NCBI GenBank assembly: GCA_016748015.1
Contig: JAAOMT010000514.1
Span: 180,401-244,400, forward strand
Direction of reading: 5' to 3'
DNA: 64,000 nt
DNA from: Geosiphon pyriformis
Taxonomy: Eukaryota; Glomeromycota; Glomeromycetes; Archaeosporales; Geosiphonaceae
Part shown: piece after piece, positions 45,690-56,980 of the stretch
How the letters are laid out: the number at the start of each line of letters is the position of its first letter
Position numbering within the stretch: the stretch's first letter is position 1
Notes under the pieces: generated by a model
What the model was told of the DNA's origin: nothing
Seen by the model: only the letters and a program-made list of their open reading frames with translations
The model's database searches: none
Translations under genes and position numbers: made by a program

Positions 45690-46996
45690 TTGATTGTTTG
45701 TGCAAATGTTCTCTTTGCTGTTAAGTGTATTCCAGTGAGTATTGTTCTTTACCCAAAAATTCCATTAAGGCAGAGTAATTGTCTAAGTCCATTATCATGT
45801 TTGGTTGTAAAAAAATTACTAATAATTAGGTTGGTTTGGTTTGGGAGATTGTACTGTCACTTGGTGGTAAGTCTGGAAAGAGCATTGGCATTTTGATGAT
45901 TAGCTCCTTTATGGTATTGAATATCATAGTTAAATTTATTCAAGTGGAGTATCCAACAGGCTATCCATTTATGTTCTAGCCTTTTTTTGTTGTGCAGCCA
46001 AACCAAAGCTTGGTAATTTGTTATCACCAAAAACTTTACACCAAGGAGATACTTATTCCAGTAGCTGGTAGCCTAAACTACTGCTAAGCATTCTTGCTCA
46101 GTAACTGAATAGTTCTTTTCTGCTGGTGTAAGGGTTTTACTGGCATAGGCTATTGCATGTTTCCTGCCATCTTCATCTTTTTGTGAGAGAACAGTACCAA
46201 GTCCATAGCCAGATGCATCAATGTGAAGGATGAAAAATTGATCCAGATCAGATTGCTTAAGAATAGGTTCTGTAATCAATTTTTTTTTGAGAGTTTCAAA
46301 TGCTTTCTGCTGATGTGTGCTCCAATGGTAGTTGACATTTTTCCTGAGTAGCTGATTAAGTGGAAAGGCAATTTTGGAGAAATTCTTAACAAATTTGTAA
46401 TAATAAGAGGCCAAACCAAGAAAAAAATGTAACTCATGAACATTCATTGGTTGTCTTATATTCTGAACTTTTTCCACTTTGGCTGGATCAGGGAAGATTC
46501 CATCTTTTGTAATAAGATGGCCAAGAAATTGGGTGGATTGTCTTCCAAAGAAAGATTTGATTGGGTTGATCTTGAGACCTGCATTTCTGAGAAGATCAAA
46601 AACTTTTTGCAAATGTTCAAAATGTTTATCCCAGGTTTTTGAGTACACCATTATGTCATTCAAATAAACCAAAACAAAATTTTCTTTCACTGATTCAAAT
46701 ACTTTGTCCATTAAGCATTGAAAGATGGGAGGAGCATTGGTGAGACCAAAAGGCATGATTGTGAATTTATAGGTGCCATATTTGGTTATGAAGGTGGTTT
46801 TTTTCCGACTTTCTGGATCCATCTCTACTTGCCAAAATCCAGCAGTTAGATCAATGGTTGAAAAGAAAGCAGCATCTTTGAATTGGTCCAGCATTGCATC
46901 AATCTTGAGAAATGGGTACATGTTTTTTTCAGTGATGGCATTTAATTGGTAATAATTGACACAGAAGTACAGGGTTCCATCTTTTTTGGATACCAC
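45690..46996 (-). pseudogene. Element B reverse transcriptase and RNase H
   Basis: The RT is nearly complete: MVSKKDGTLYFCVNYYQLN, DLTAGFWQVEMDPESRKKT, FTIMPFGLTNAPPIFQ, and the catalytic box YLNDIMVYS at 46655-46666, where the first Asp is Asn. RNase H begins HIDASGYGLGTVLSQ and TEQECLAVV, and is cut by TAG at 46073 where Trp is expected; a later motif reads VITNYQALVWL with Asn in place of the usual Asp. Confidence 0.92.
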
Positions 46997-47958
46997 TACA
47001 ACTGGAAAAACTCATTCACTTTTGGTTTCTTGTATAATCCAAGATCCTTCATTTGTTTTATTTCTTTCTTGATGAACTCATCATTGTGGCAATTGGATTG
47101 ATATGATTTTAGATGGATGGGGCGAGTTTTTTTGGTGGTGATAATGTGTTGTATCACATGAGTTTGTCCAGGGGTATCACTTTCTTTTGAGATAACTGGG
47201 CTGTTTCTAGTTAGCAGATTTTCAATGTCTATTTTTCTTTCTTCTGGAGAGAGTTCTCTTTGTTTTACAACTAGTAATTGAATCTCAAATGGTTTATTTT
47301 CAAAGAACTTTTGGACTTCTTTCAATTTTTCTCTAGGTATTAAACTGATTAGTTCCCAATCTTTGTAATAAATTAGGCATAATTTGCATTCATTACTTGG
47401 AGAATACAAGGGTTGGTTGCACCAGCACCAGACACAAGGACCATGCCACCAATAACGGTACTTGGCTTTCTTGCCAGGTTTTTGGTCAAAGGTTCTTCTA
47501 AGAATATCATAGTAGGGCCAGCAGATCAGCTTGCCATTCACAATGATTTCTTTTTTGTCAGCTTTGACATTGTTTAGTGGCTTGCCATTGCTGGTGAAGA
47601 TAGTGTATGTGAGTTCAGTAGTTTCTTCTTGTTCCTCTTGTTTTTCTTTCTCATCACTCTCTTTATCATCTGATTCATCTGATTGTTCTTCTTTTTGATC
47701 CTGTTTGTTTGCTGGGGGAGTTGTCCAATGACGGCATTTAACTACTATGAGCTTCTCACCATATTTGATGGTTAATTCACACAGTTCATAGTCAAATAAG
47801 GCTTTTGCTTTCTTGAGCCACTCATTGCCAACAATGATGGTGTATTCCTTTGCTTTAGAAACCTCCATATCAGTTTCAATGCTGATGCCATTGATGCGGA
47901 CAGGAATAGCTTTGGCAATACCAAGACCTTTCTTTTTATCACCATGTACATTGGTCAT
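46996..47958 (-). pseudogene. Element B protease C-terminus and linker to RT
   Basis: Continues the protease (IPVRINGISIETDMEV, YTIIVGNEWLKKAKALFDY). A very acidic stretch follows (DESDDKESDEKEKQEE) and a Trp/Cys segment (WWHGPCVWCWCN). It then reads HLKSYQ and EIKQMKDLGLY, which precede RT in gypsy elements. Confidence 0.82.
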
Positions 47959-47999
47959 AAGTCTGGTGGAAGGTTCATCAATTTTTCTGCCAATTGCTT

Positions 48000-48452
48000 C
48001 TAGAAATGTTTGGCAATGACACTTACTGATAATCCACTGTCTAGGATCAAATTAATGAAATAACCAGCCACTTGGGCTTTGCAAATTAAAGGGGTAACAT
48101 TGCTGTTGTCAGCAAGTCCAGCTTGACGAGAACATTTGTTGGTTTTTGGTATTTTCTTCTTGGAGATCAGAGATTTGCAAAGATCTTTTCTAAACTGTGG
48201 ATGAGTCATCAGCTGGTCAAAGGTAATATGTGCTGGGGTTTCCATGAGATCTTTAACAACAGAATAAGGTCCAGATTTTTGTACTATTTCTGGGGGTTCT
48301 AGCTTTGGAGGATTCTTAAAAACTTTAGCCTTTGGTGGCTCATTATTATCAGCAGTTAATGTGAATGGTTTGTTTGGATCCAAAACGAAATCAACTTTGG
48401 CTTTCTTCTTCTTCCTTGTTGATTCTGTGGTGTTAATTGCTAGTTTATCCAT
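48000..48452 (-). pseudogene. Element B aspartic protease N-terminal part
   Basis: A Lys-rich linker leads into KAQVAGYFINLILDSGLSVSVIAKHF, which keeps the Asp-Ser-Gly active site. A stop after AKHF separates it from the rest of the protease fold at 46996-47958. Confidence 0.85.
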
Positions 48453-48704
48453 GTCATGGTCATTATCAGTTAAGTTAAAGATGTAAAAGGAGTTTTCTTC
48501 TGGTTGGCTTGCACTCTCACTCTTTGGAGGTGTGTCTACCAGTTTAAAGATTGATAGATTGTGGCTTCAACTAGAGGATCCTCTCCAAAGAAATTGATGT
48601 TGGCATGGTTGGGTCTTTGATTAAGAGCATTATTGTTGATGGGTCTATTGTTTTGATTATCATTATTTCTGGGAACTGGAGGAGGTAAAGGAGGATTGTT
48701 GCAA

Positions 48705-50089
48705 TCTCTTGAGAAATGTCTAGTTAATCCACATCTATAACATACAGGAGGACCATGATTTTGCTGTCTTTGATAAGGAGGTTGCTGGGGCTAATTAAAA
48801 CATAGTTTATATCTGGGTCTTTGTGATTGTTGGTTATTTCTAACTACTTGTGTCAAAGGTTTTAATAACTGGGCAAGATTGGCTGTGAGTCTATCAATTA
48901 ATTGTTCATTTGGATCTTAAGTTTGGGCAGCAAAAGAAACAGCAGCCATTTGAGGGGCAGGAGCCATAACAAGAGCAGAAGCAAAAACTGGAAGTGTAGA
49001 TTCCAAATGTATTCTTTGGTTGTCTTCAATTCGTTGGGCAAGTTCAATGGCCATGTTTATTGTAGGATTGTTTTTCAGGGCCAAGAGAGGCCAAAGAGCA
49101 TAAGATAAATTGGTTCTTAATCCTTTTGTAAAGGAATGAATTTTTTGCTCTTCTGTCCAATTTCTTCCAGAGTCTACACACTTGATTAACTTTCTGATTG
49201 CTTTAGCATATTCAGTTACAATTTTACCAGGGCCTTGAGTTCTTTTTTCTAATTCTATGCACCACTTGGATATCAAGATTGGAGTTCTGAACTTGTTTTC
49301 AAACTGGATTGTGAAAGAAGTGTTGTTTTCTTTGGCATTTGCTGGCATCTACCTAATAATTCTTTGATGGGCATTAGCATCAGTTTTCTGTGAAAACCAG
49401 ATAGCAGAAGAGCCTTGAAGATAGCCACCAACAATTTGAAACTTGTACTCATCATCATATTGGTTGGCTGCAGCAGTTCTTTCAAAGTCATCCAACTATT
49501 CAATTGGATCTTGTGCATTGCCTTTGAATAATGGTAGTGGGGTGTTGTTTTTTCATCCCAAAGCAGTTTGTATGCCTTGGAGGGCGGCCAGAATGTTTAC
49601 TTGCATTGGATTTTGGGCCATTGGTTCAGGAGTTACTGTTTGTGTGAAGTGCTCTAATTTACTTAAGAAGAGATCAAAAATAGGGGCTGTTTGGTAGCTT
49701 TTTTCTTTTGTTTCAAGGGGAGTTACTGTTGATTGATGGGCAGCAATCCAAATATGGATTTGATAATTCAGATATTCGAAATCAGAGGGCTGTTGTTCAA
49801 AAGTTGTAGAATATAAGAGCTGATTAATACTGTTCTTTCTTTCTGCAAAGTCATCTTCAAAATAAGCTTGATCAAAGTAATAGGTTGTATAAATTGTATA
49901 GGTTTTAGCTAAATGCTCATTCAGAAACCAGTTCCAAAAGTTTTGGAATTGTCTGCTAGATTGTTCTTCAATGGGGAAGCAGATCAAGCAGGAGGACAGA
50001 GGATTAAGTTCAATAAAATTTAGGTCATTTCTGTTGTGTGCTACAAAGTGTTCTTCTGATTGTTGTGGCAGATATGAGTAATCATCCAT
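48705..50089 (-). pseudogene. Element B Gag
   Basis: Frames 49553-50089 and 48917-49348 are in the same register and are separated by three nonsense codons (TGA near 49553, two TAG). They encode a retrotransposon Gag (FQIVGGYLQGSSAIWFSQ, TLPVFASALVMAP; WTEEQKIHSFTKGLRTNLSY). The zinc knuckle CYRCGLTRHFSRDC is at 48711-48742. The TAG stops sit where Trp is expected. Confidence 0.87.
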
Positions 50090-50117
50090 ACAATAAAGGA
50101 ATAAGTGAATTTTGACA

Positions 50118-50141
50118 ATCTCACAGGAAGCACCACTTTTA
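50118..50141 (-). promoter_or_regulatory. Primer-binding site region of B
   Basis: On the minus strand, TAAAAG then TGGTGCTTCCTGTGAG follows the 5' LTR. TGG fits a tRNA CCA end. The decayed relative G has the matching TAAAAGTAGTATTTCTTGG after its LTR. Confidence 0.6.
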
Positions 50142-50819
50142 TGTTACAGGTTGGAGTAACAAGCTAATGGATAGCAAGGAAGAACAGGATTGTAGGGTGA
50201 TGGAAATAATCAAAGAGAATTTCAATTTTAAAGAGCAAATTGAATGAGTATGGATTCAATGTGCAAAATCAGTCTTATAAAATATCTCAGTTGCTTATTC
50301 TTTTCAAAGATAACTGGAGAATCTGAAGGTAGAGGGATAGTTCGTACTGTCAACAATTGATCACTATTGGTATAATTCTATGCCTCATGTTGGCACTCTT
50401 AGAATTCAATATCAGGTATTAACTTGTGCTTTTCAGTCACGTTTATTCAAATAATCTTCAAATGCTACAATTATATATGTCAAGAAAAGGCCAACAAGTA
50501 ATTTTTTATCTTTAAAATGTTTAGATACTTGAAGGTAGGAAAAGGGAAATTAGTGATAAGAGAAAGATTGAGATGAAAGTTGTTATTTTATTTATTCTTG
50601 ATTATTCAGATGCTTGTTATTATATGCTTTTCTACAGCTAAGAGATTCATTGTTTATATAGCTATCAAAAGTGGTCAATGATCAGGTCAATAGTTAGGTC
50701 AATGGTCAGGTCATTGGTTAGGTCAATGATCACTTTTTAAAAATAGTGTGACTAATTATATGACATCAGTAGTTAATACATGTAATAATTAATAAGAAGT
50801 ATAGGTCTCAACCATAACA
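50142..50819 (-). repeat. 5' LTR of element B
   Basis: 678 bp. It is longer than its partner because of extra short GGTCAAT(G/A)(G/A)TCAGGTCA-type repeats at about 50675-50730. The two LTRs differ at roughly one base in nine over the first 170 bp, all transitions. Confidence 0.92.
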
Positions 50820-51649
50820 CTATGAGTGTTCTACCCTTGTTTTATGGGTCTTTTACTAGTTTCTATAATGTTTATATCTCAGGCTTTATTCTTAATCAAT
50901 TTAGTAAACCCAAAGAAATAACAAAAAAATAAATAAAAATAAATAAAAGAAAATAAAGAAATAAATAAAAGCAATTGCATGTTAATATCCCATCAATAGT
51001 CATGATCAAGAACTATTGTTCCAGTGTGGTTAAGTATCAATTACTATCAACACTTCATGTTGATAGTGGAGAGTGAATTGAGATAGTAAATAATTATTTA
51101 TTGATATTTGTAAATAGAAGGTTGCTTAGATGAAATCTAAACTATAAGGTCTGTTTTTTTTTTTCTAATGCTACCACTATATATACATAATTTGGGTTCT
51201 ATGAGATTGCTCACATTCTCGAGTGATGTGCTATAATTTCTCAAGCAATGCTCACATTGCTGAGCATTGTACCATATCTTCTTGACATTGCTCTATATTG
51301 CTGAGTGATGTGCTGTGATTTCTGATATTGCTCCATATTGCTGAGCAATGTGCCATGATTTTTGACATTGCTCCATATTGCTGAGAAATGTGCTCACATG
51401 CTAACTACTACTCTCTTATTGGTCTACTATTTTTTCTATATCTGCTTTCTTTTTATGAGTAACAATGGAATTGCAATTCCAGGAGGCTATTGAGAAAACT
51501 ATCAATTAAATCTCTGTCTATTATCCAAAGGACTTAACCAAAACCTTCAGAAAACTCACTTTCAGAAATTACCAACATCATTATATCAATTGAGCACCAA
51601 GTTACAGATTTGTTATTTGATTTGAGATCCCAAATAATTACCTGTAACA

Positions 51650-51668
51650 TTTGGTGCTCCCTATAAGA
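51650..51668 (+). promoter_or_regulatory. Primer-binding site region of D
   Basis: TTTGGTGCTCCCTATAAG follows the 5' LTR end directly. TGG is the usual complement of a tRNA CCA end. Element A has the near-identical TTTGGTGCTCTCTATAAG on the minus strand at 42907-42924. Confidence 0.7.
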
Positions 51669-51778
51669 TATAACTCAACAAAAAACCAGCACCAACAACA
51701 ACCATGCAAAAAAGTGGCAGACCAAGAGAAAACAAGAGAAAATTACTTAGGATTCATGAAATCCTTATTTTATCTTAT

Positions 51779-52383
51779 TGTTGATAAATTTGTTAAAAAC
51801 TTGTTAAATTAAAACTTTGATTATTCAAGACCCAATCATTAAAACTCCAAACATTTGAAAATTACCATTGATAAAATTATTAAAAACTCATTAAATTAAA
51901 ACTCTGTTTATTCAAAACCTGATTGTTAAAACCCCAAACATTTGAAACTTACCATTGATAAATTCATTAAAAACTCATTAAATTAAAACTCTGATTATTT
52001 AAGATCTGATTATTAAAACTCTGAACATTCGAAAATTACCATTGATAAAATCATTAAAAACTCATTAAATTAAAACTCTGTTTATTCAAAACCCGATCAT
52101 TAAAACTCTGAACATTCAAAACTTACCATTAATAAATTCATTAAAAACTTATTAAATTAAAACTTCGATTATTCAAGACCCAATCATTAAAACTCCAAAC
52201 ATTCAAAAATTACCATTGATAAATTTATTAAAACTCATTAAATTAAAACTCTGATTATTCAAAACCTGATCATTAAAACCCTGAACATTTGAAAATTACT
52301 GTTGATAAATTTGTTAAAAACTCATTAAATTAAAACTCTGTTTATTCAAAATTCGATTATTAAAACCCCAAACATTTGAAGTC
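51779..52383 (+). repeat. Seven 87-bp tandem repeats in D
   Basis: Seven units of about 87 bp contain (A/G)TTGATAAA, TTAAAAACTCATTAAAT, TAAAACTCTG and AAACATTTGAA in order. Some units carry TGTTTATTCAAAAC and others TGATTATTCAAG, roughly alternating. Stops occur in every frame, so the array is not coding. Confidence 0.9.
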
Positions 52384-52502
52384 TGATAAATTTCAAACTC
52401 TGCTATTATACAAGAAAATTTACCTCCAATAACCCAATAAAACCTAATTTTCACAGTACCAATAAATCAGAAAAACTCACTTAACAGTCCTAAGTCAGAA
52501 TA

Positions 52503-53002
52503 TTGAGACATAGTCACAATCTACTTCTATGCATTATATATTCAAAAAAGAGCCAATCAGTAAGAACAAATGGGAATCAGAATTGGAACTTAATCTTGAT
52601 TCAAACTCTATTGATAACAGCAATAATTCAAACTCCACTAATGACAGCAATAATTCAAACTCCACTGATAACAACAACAATTCAAACTCTGCTAAATGAC
52701 AATGACAATTCAAACTCTGCCAACAACAATTCAAACTCCATTTCAAACACCAAACAATATATCATGCTTTTAGATCTTACAATAGAGCAGGAATTAACTA
52801 AATTCAGTGATAATAATAAAAACATTATGTTTGAACATACACATAATACAGATACAAGATTTGAATGTGGATATTCTGGACAGATCATTATAGTTAAAAA
52901 TCCCAGTCATGTATAAAATTAGATTTACAAATAGCAATAGAAATTACAGCAACAACATTGATACAAAAAAGAGATTTAGAAAATTTCACAGAAGTTCAAT
53001 AT
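52503..53002 (+). pseudogene. Fragment of the pre-dUTPase linker and dUTPase start in D
   Basis: An Asn/Ser-rich stretch is followed by YIMLLDLTIEQELTKFSDNN and then LDLQIAIEITATTLIQ in a shifted frame. These match TYITLSDLTKEQELKWFSNN and IDLKIALEIPATTMIQ of element A. The dUTPase catalytic part and all of RT and integrase are absent. Confidence 0.75.
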
Positions 53003-53016
53003 TAAAGGAGGGAATA
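53003..53016 (+). promoter_or_regulatory. Polypurine tract of D
   Basis: AAAGGAGGGAATAA abuts the 3' LTR, the expected plus-strand priming site. Confidence 0.8.
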
Positions 53017-53948
53017 ATGTTACTCATAGAATATAGGAAGTATATTAACATATAAATTAGCCAATCAGAAAGAAACGTAGTAAATGTGAAATTCCAGGAT
53101 TTTTCTCAGAGGAATTGCAAAATTCCAGAAATTTCAGAATTCTTGTATGAGAAATTGCAGAATTCCAGAATTCCAGAATTCTTCTTAAAGGAATTGCAGG
53201 ATTCCAGGAATTTTAGGATTCCTGGCTAGAGAATTAAGAAATTCAAGGAATCTCATATAACATAAATTATATATATATAGTGAAAGTGTTAAAAGCAGAA
53301 AAAGAGTTTTATTAATTTAGAACAATCTCCTTTCTTCTCTATTTATTAACCCTTATTTCAAGGATAGTTGCTATTAATCAAAATAAAATTATATAAATAA
53401 AAAATCTCTCCAATTCTTCAAATCCATGTTATTGTTATTTGTTTGAAAATATAATCACTTTTCTATTTATCAACACTTCATATTGATAAAATCCAATACT
53501 TAACCATGCTGGAACAATCATGGCTATTGACAGGATACTAACTTGAATTGCCTTGGCTTATTTCTTATTTTTTATTTTTTATTTCTTTTATTTTTATTTC
53601 TTTTCTTTTGTTATTATTTACTAATTGAGTAAAAGATTAAGCACTGAAGTTACAAACATCATAGGGACTGGTAAAAGACCTGTGAAACAAGGGTAGAACA
53701 CTCATAGATTTGAGAATAGCTTACCAAAAGGATTACCAGCCACCATACTGAGAAAGAAATTTGATGGAATTGTAATTCCAAGAGACTATTGAGAAAACTA
53801 TCAATTAAATCTCTGTCTATTATACAAAAAACTCAACCAAAACCTTCAGAAAACCCACCTTCAGAAATTACCAACATTATTATATTAATTGAACACCAAG
53901 TTACAAGTTTGTTATTTGATTTGAGACTCCAAATAATCACCTGTAACA
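53017..53948 (+). repeat. 3' LTR of element D
   Basis: 932 bp, TGTTAC...GTAACA. Its U3 holds short repeats based on GAATTGCAGGATTCCAGAATT at about 53090-53230. The end matches the ends of the LTRs of A in reverse orientation, so D and A share an LTR family. Confidence 0.88.
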
Positions 53949-54154
53949 GCATCTTATAAGAGAGAGCACCAAAAGAATTTTTTTCACCAGAAATACAGTC
54001 TAATGATATGTGATTTAATTTTTCATACTTAGCACATTTGGCAGAGCCCAACTGAGACCAATGTAGATTGGCATTTTGTAGCACCAGTATGGTTTCCATA
54101 ACAGCATCTAAAGAAGTTGCAAAGTCAAAACAAACAATTATACACCTGGTCTAA

Positions 54155-55033
54155 TGTTATAGGTAATTATTTGAGTAAATAGAATAAATAATAAACCCAT
54201 AACTTGGTGCTCAATTGATATAATGATGTTGGTTTCTGAAGATTTGATATCTGAAAATTTTGGTTGAATTTTTTGTATAATAGACAAAGATTCAATAGCT
54301 GTTTATCTATAACTTCCCAGAATCACAATTCTGTCAAATTTTTTTCTTAGCATGGTGGCTGGTAATTCTTCTGGTAAGCTATCCTCAATAATGAGTGTTC
54401 TACTTTTGTTTTACAGGTTTTTTACCAATTTTTTTAACATTAGTAACTCTGTATATTAATCTTTTAATCAATTAGTAAATAATAACAAAACAAAAAAAAT
54501 AAAATAAAAATAAAAAACTAAGCTAAAGCAAAAAAGAATTAGTATTCTGTCAATAGCCATAATCAAAAACTATTGGTTCAATATAGTTAAGTATTAGCAA
54601 TTATCAACATAAATTGTTGATAGTGAAAAGATAGATTGTAATAGTAATAAGTATTTTATTGATGTTTAATGTTTTTATTTTAAATTATAGAATATTATTG
54701 CATGAAAAAATAGATGGAAAAATTGAAACTAAAGGTTCTAAACTATAGATTTTGTCTTTTTTGCTTCTAATATTACTGCTATATATACATAAATTTCATT
54801 ATACAAGATTTCTTGAATTTTTCAATTTTTTAGCCAAGAATCCTGAAATTTCTGAAATCTTGTAATTCTTCAAGAGGAATTCTGAAATCCTGCAATTTTT
54901 TATACTGAAATCCTGTAATTCTGCAATTCTGCAATTCTTCTAAGAGGAATCCTGCAATTCCACTTTTACTACATTTTATTTTAATTGGCTACTTTATATA
55001 TTAATGTATAATTTCTATATTCTATGAGTAATA
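54155..55033 (-). mobile_element. Solo LTR E of the A/D family in LINE copy 2
   Basis: 879 bp, beginning TGTTATAG and ending GAGTAATA, flanked by CTAA (54151-54154 and 55034-55037). No internal region. Its U3 carries the GAATCCTGCAATT-type repeats at about 54830-54965, like D. Solo LTRs arise by recombination between the LTRs of one insertion. Confidence 0.9.
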
Positions 55034-55291
55034 CTAAGCATAAGTAACTGAATAATAATTGATAACACAAGTCTTTCCATCCACTAAGCTAATATAATCC
55101 CAAATATCATGTGCATTTGTCCTTATTGGCAAAGTATAAAACAATGCTTTATGATTATCTCTTTCATTTCAAGATTTCTTGTTTTTATTAGACTTAGCAA
55201 CATGCATGGCATTTTTCCCAATTAAGATAAACCACTTTGCTGTGACCAAATTAGCATGATCTGATTGCTTAAACTTAACTACAGTCTTTTG

Positions 55292-56116
55292 TTAAAGTCC
55301 CATCAACTGTATTTTGATTGACTTAATTAATCCAAATTTGGACAGCACAGTGCATACAGCTTTAGTTGACATTCCAACTGGAATTTTTTTTATCATCACA
55401 GCCCAATCTGAACAACCAGCAGATTTTTCGAGATTGGTATTTACCAGGATCTTCACTTCCTTTGCTTTTTTAGTAGTCTGTTTTAAGCTAGATTTGGAAA
55501 TAAATGTCACTTTGATAATTTCAGCAAATTTTAAAGAAGTAGATGCCTCCCTAAAACCATTAACTTTTGAAAATAATTTTTTAACAACCACAAACTTTTC
55601 CTGAATTGACTTTTTAACAACATTGTTCAGACTAATATCTAAAGCAAAAGATTTTCTAACTAACACATTCACCAGATTTTTCAGAGAAGAGAAAAAAACC
55701 ACAAGACTATCCAAAAAAATGTTATTATTAGTATTATTGCTCAGAAAATTGATCCTGCCTAAAGATTTGCCCAAAGTTTTTTTAGTAACCAATTTAAGTT
55801 CCTTTGGTATTTGGTTTGTATTTTTCTCTTCCAGAACTTTACTCTTACTATAATTCACACTTGTTTTTTCGACCAAAAACTTTTCTTTTATGTCAATACT
55901 ATCAGATTTGGTGGTATCACCAGTTTCAGATGTCTAAAAACACCCAATTAATTTTTCATATAAAATCACCTCATAAGCAGTACCATTTTTAAAAACACCT
56001 TTTTTTTTCTTTTTTCTAGAGGCAACACTTCTATTAACAATATCAAAACCAAAACCTTTAACAGCTTTCTTTATAATAACAATACTACAGCCAACAATGA
56101 CCTTATAATTAAGCAA
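55292..56116 (-). pseudogene. LINE copy 2 ORF1 5' portion
   Basis: Frames at 55934-56116 (ASRKKKKKGVF) and 55292-55876 match ORF1 of copy 1 in order (LGKSLGRINF, LVNVLVRKSFALDI, KIPVGMS). The Cys codon that replaces the copy 1 stop is present here. The zinc knuckle of this copy lies at 53953-54100 (CAKYEKLNHISLDC), where the second Cys has become Tyr. Confidence 0.85.
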
Positions 56117-56224
56117 AAATGGTTTAGATTTATCATACTGAATTGTAAAAACTTCTTTTAAAAAATGTTTGACTCTTTTTACAAATTTGGAACAAAAAAG
56201 AGAAAGAAATTTTTTTTTAAATAT

Positions 56225-56980
56225 TTAACTGTTATTTTAAATTATAATAATTAATAATTATTGTTTTTTTTATTTTTTAAATTTGTAATTATTAATTTTT
56301 TAGATTATATAATAATAATTGAATTATTTAAAACTTTTTTATTTTTTAATTATATTTTTAATATAATTGTCTGTTTGTTTTATTAGTAATTAATATAAAC
56401 TAAATTTTTTTGTTTTAAAATTTTTTTATTTTTTAAATATTTAAATATTTTTATATTTAATTATTTTACTACTATAAATATTTCTATATTGAATTTTTTT
56501 ATAGTGTTTTATATAATAGTTAAACAATTAAATAAATATTATTTATAATTTTTATTTTTATTGTATTTTTTATTTTAATCATATTTTGTTAAAAATTATA
56601 TATTTTTTTGTTTATTAATTTTAATATAAATTGTGTTCAATAATAATTATTAGTTCTAGATTTTATAAGATCTTATTTGATTTAATTAATATTTATTATA
56701 TAATATAAATATTAATAATAATAAGTTAATATAAAATAGTTTTAATTATTATGTGTTAATTTTTTTTAAAACTTTGTCTTTAATTGTAATTTATAAACTC
56801 TATTTTTAAGTATTTGATAAATAAAAATATATTATTTAATTTGAAATCAAAATTTTTATTCTATTGTTTTTTTGTTTTAATATTGTTATAATTAAAAATC
56901 ATGATTTTTAATATATATATTAGTTAATAATATTAGATAATAATTATTAAAAAATAAAAATAAAAATAAAATAATAATTA
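56225..56980 (-). pseudogene. Ghost of A-type pol 3' region, nearly pure A/T
   Basis: Although over 85 percent A/T by eye, the stretch 56640-56910 follows element A 35375-35650 base for base with gaps. Examples: TTTATAAACTCTATTTTTAAG against TTTATAAGCTCTATTTCTTAG, and ATTCTATTGTTTTTTTGTTTT against ACTCCATTGTTTTTCTGCTTT. Nearly every G or C of A has become A or T. The boundaries are approximate. Confidence 0.7.

Larger units (their letters stand above)
43171..50819 (-). mobile_element. Ty3/gypsy element B, inserted in the 5' LTR of A
   Basis: LTRs lie at 43171-43812 and 50142-50819, with target duplication CTAT (43167-43170 and 50820-50823). On the minus strand: Gag, CCHC knuckle, protease, RT, RNase H, integrase and a third ORF. 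Stops at Trp and Arg codons and Asp-to-Asn changes in RT and integrase make it inactive. LTRs begin TGTTAC and end ATAACA. Confidence 0.95.
33756..51464 (-). mobile_element. Ty3/gypsy element A (dUTPase-bearing), inserted in the 5' LTR of D
   Basis: The 3' LTR is 33756-34634 (879 bp). The 5' LTR is 42925-43170 plus 50824-51464 and is split by element B. The target duplication is ATGG (33752-33755 and 51465-51468). The coding order on the minus strand is Gag with CCHC knuckle, protease, Cys-rich segment, acidic/Asn-rich linker, dUTPase-like domain, RT, RNase H, integrase, then an extra ORF. RT before integrase defines Ty3/gypsy. Many in-frame stops show it is dead. Confidence 0.93.
32979..53948 (+). 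mobile_element. LTR element D, non-autonomous, host of the nested elements A and B
   Basis: The 5' LTR is 32979-33755 plus 51465-51649, split by A; the 3' LTR is 53017-53948. Both begin TATTACTCATAG or TGTTACTCATAG and end CTGTAACA. The target duplication in the LINE is GCAT (32975-32978 and 53949-53952). Internal DNA is only about 1.37 kb (51650-53016): primer-binding site, leader, an 87-bp tandem repeat array, an Asn/Ser-rich reading frame homologous to the region before the dUTPase domain of A, and a purine tract. It is therefore an internally deleted relative of A that depends on others. Confidence 0.88.
26335..56214 (-). mobile_element. LINE copy 2, split by three later insertions
   Basis: Same family as copy 1. 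The LINE fragments are 26335-29138 (3' end, RNase H and part of RT), 30394-32978 (rest of RT, endonuclease, part of ORF1), 53949-54154 and 55038-56214 (rest of ORF1 and 5' end). TTTTAAATAT occurs at 26325-26334 and 56215-56224 and is the likely target duplication. Removing the insertions leaves about 6.8 kb, matching copy 1. The RT box reads FVNDT at 28851-28862 (first Asp replaced by Asn). The sequence is much more AT-rich than copy 1 and carries many stops and frame breaks, so it is a dead, older copy. Confidence 0.92.

Noticed and set aside
51779-52383. Regular repeats as a CRISPR array
   Set aside because: Units are 87 bp with no unique spacers, the genome is eukaryotic, and the array lies inside an LTR element.
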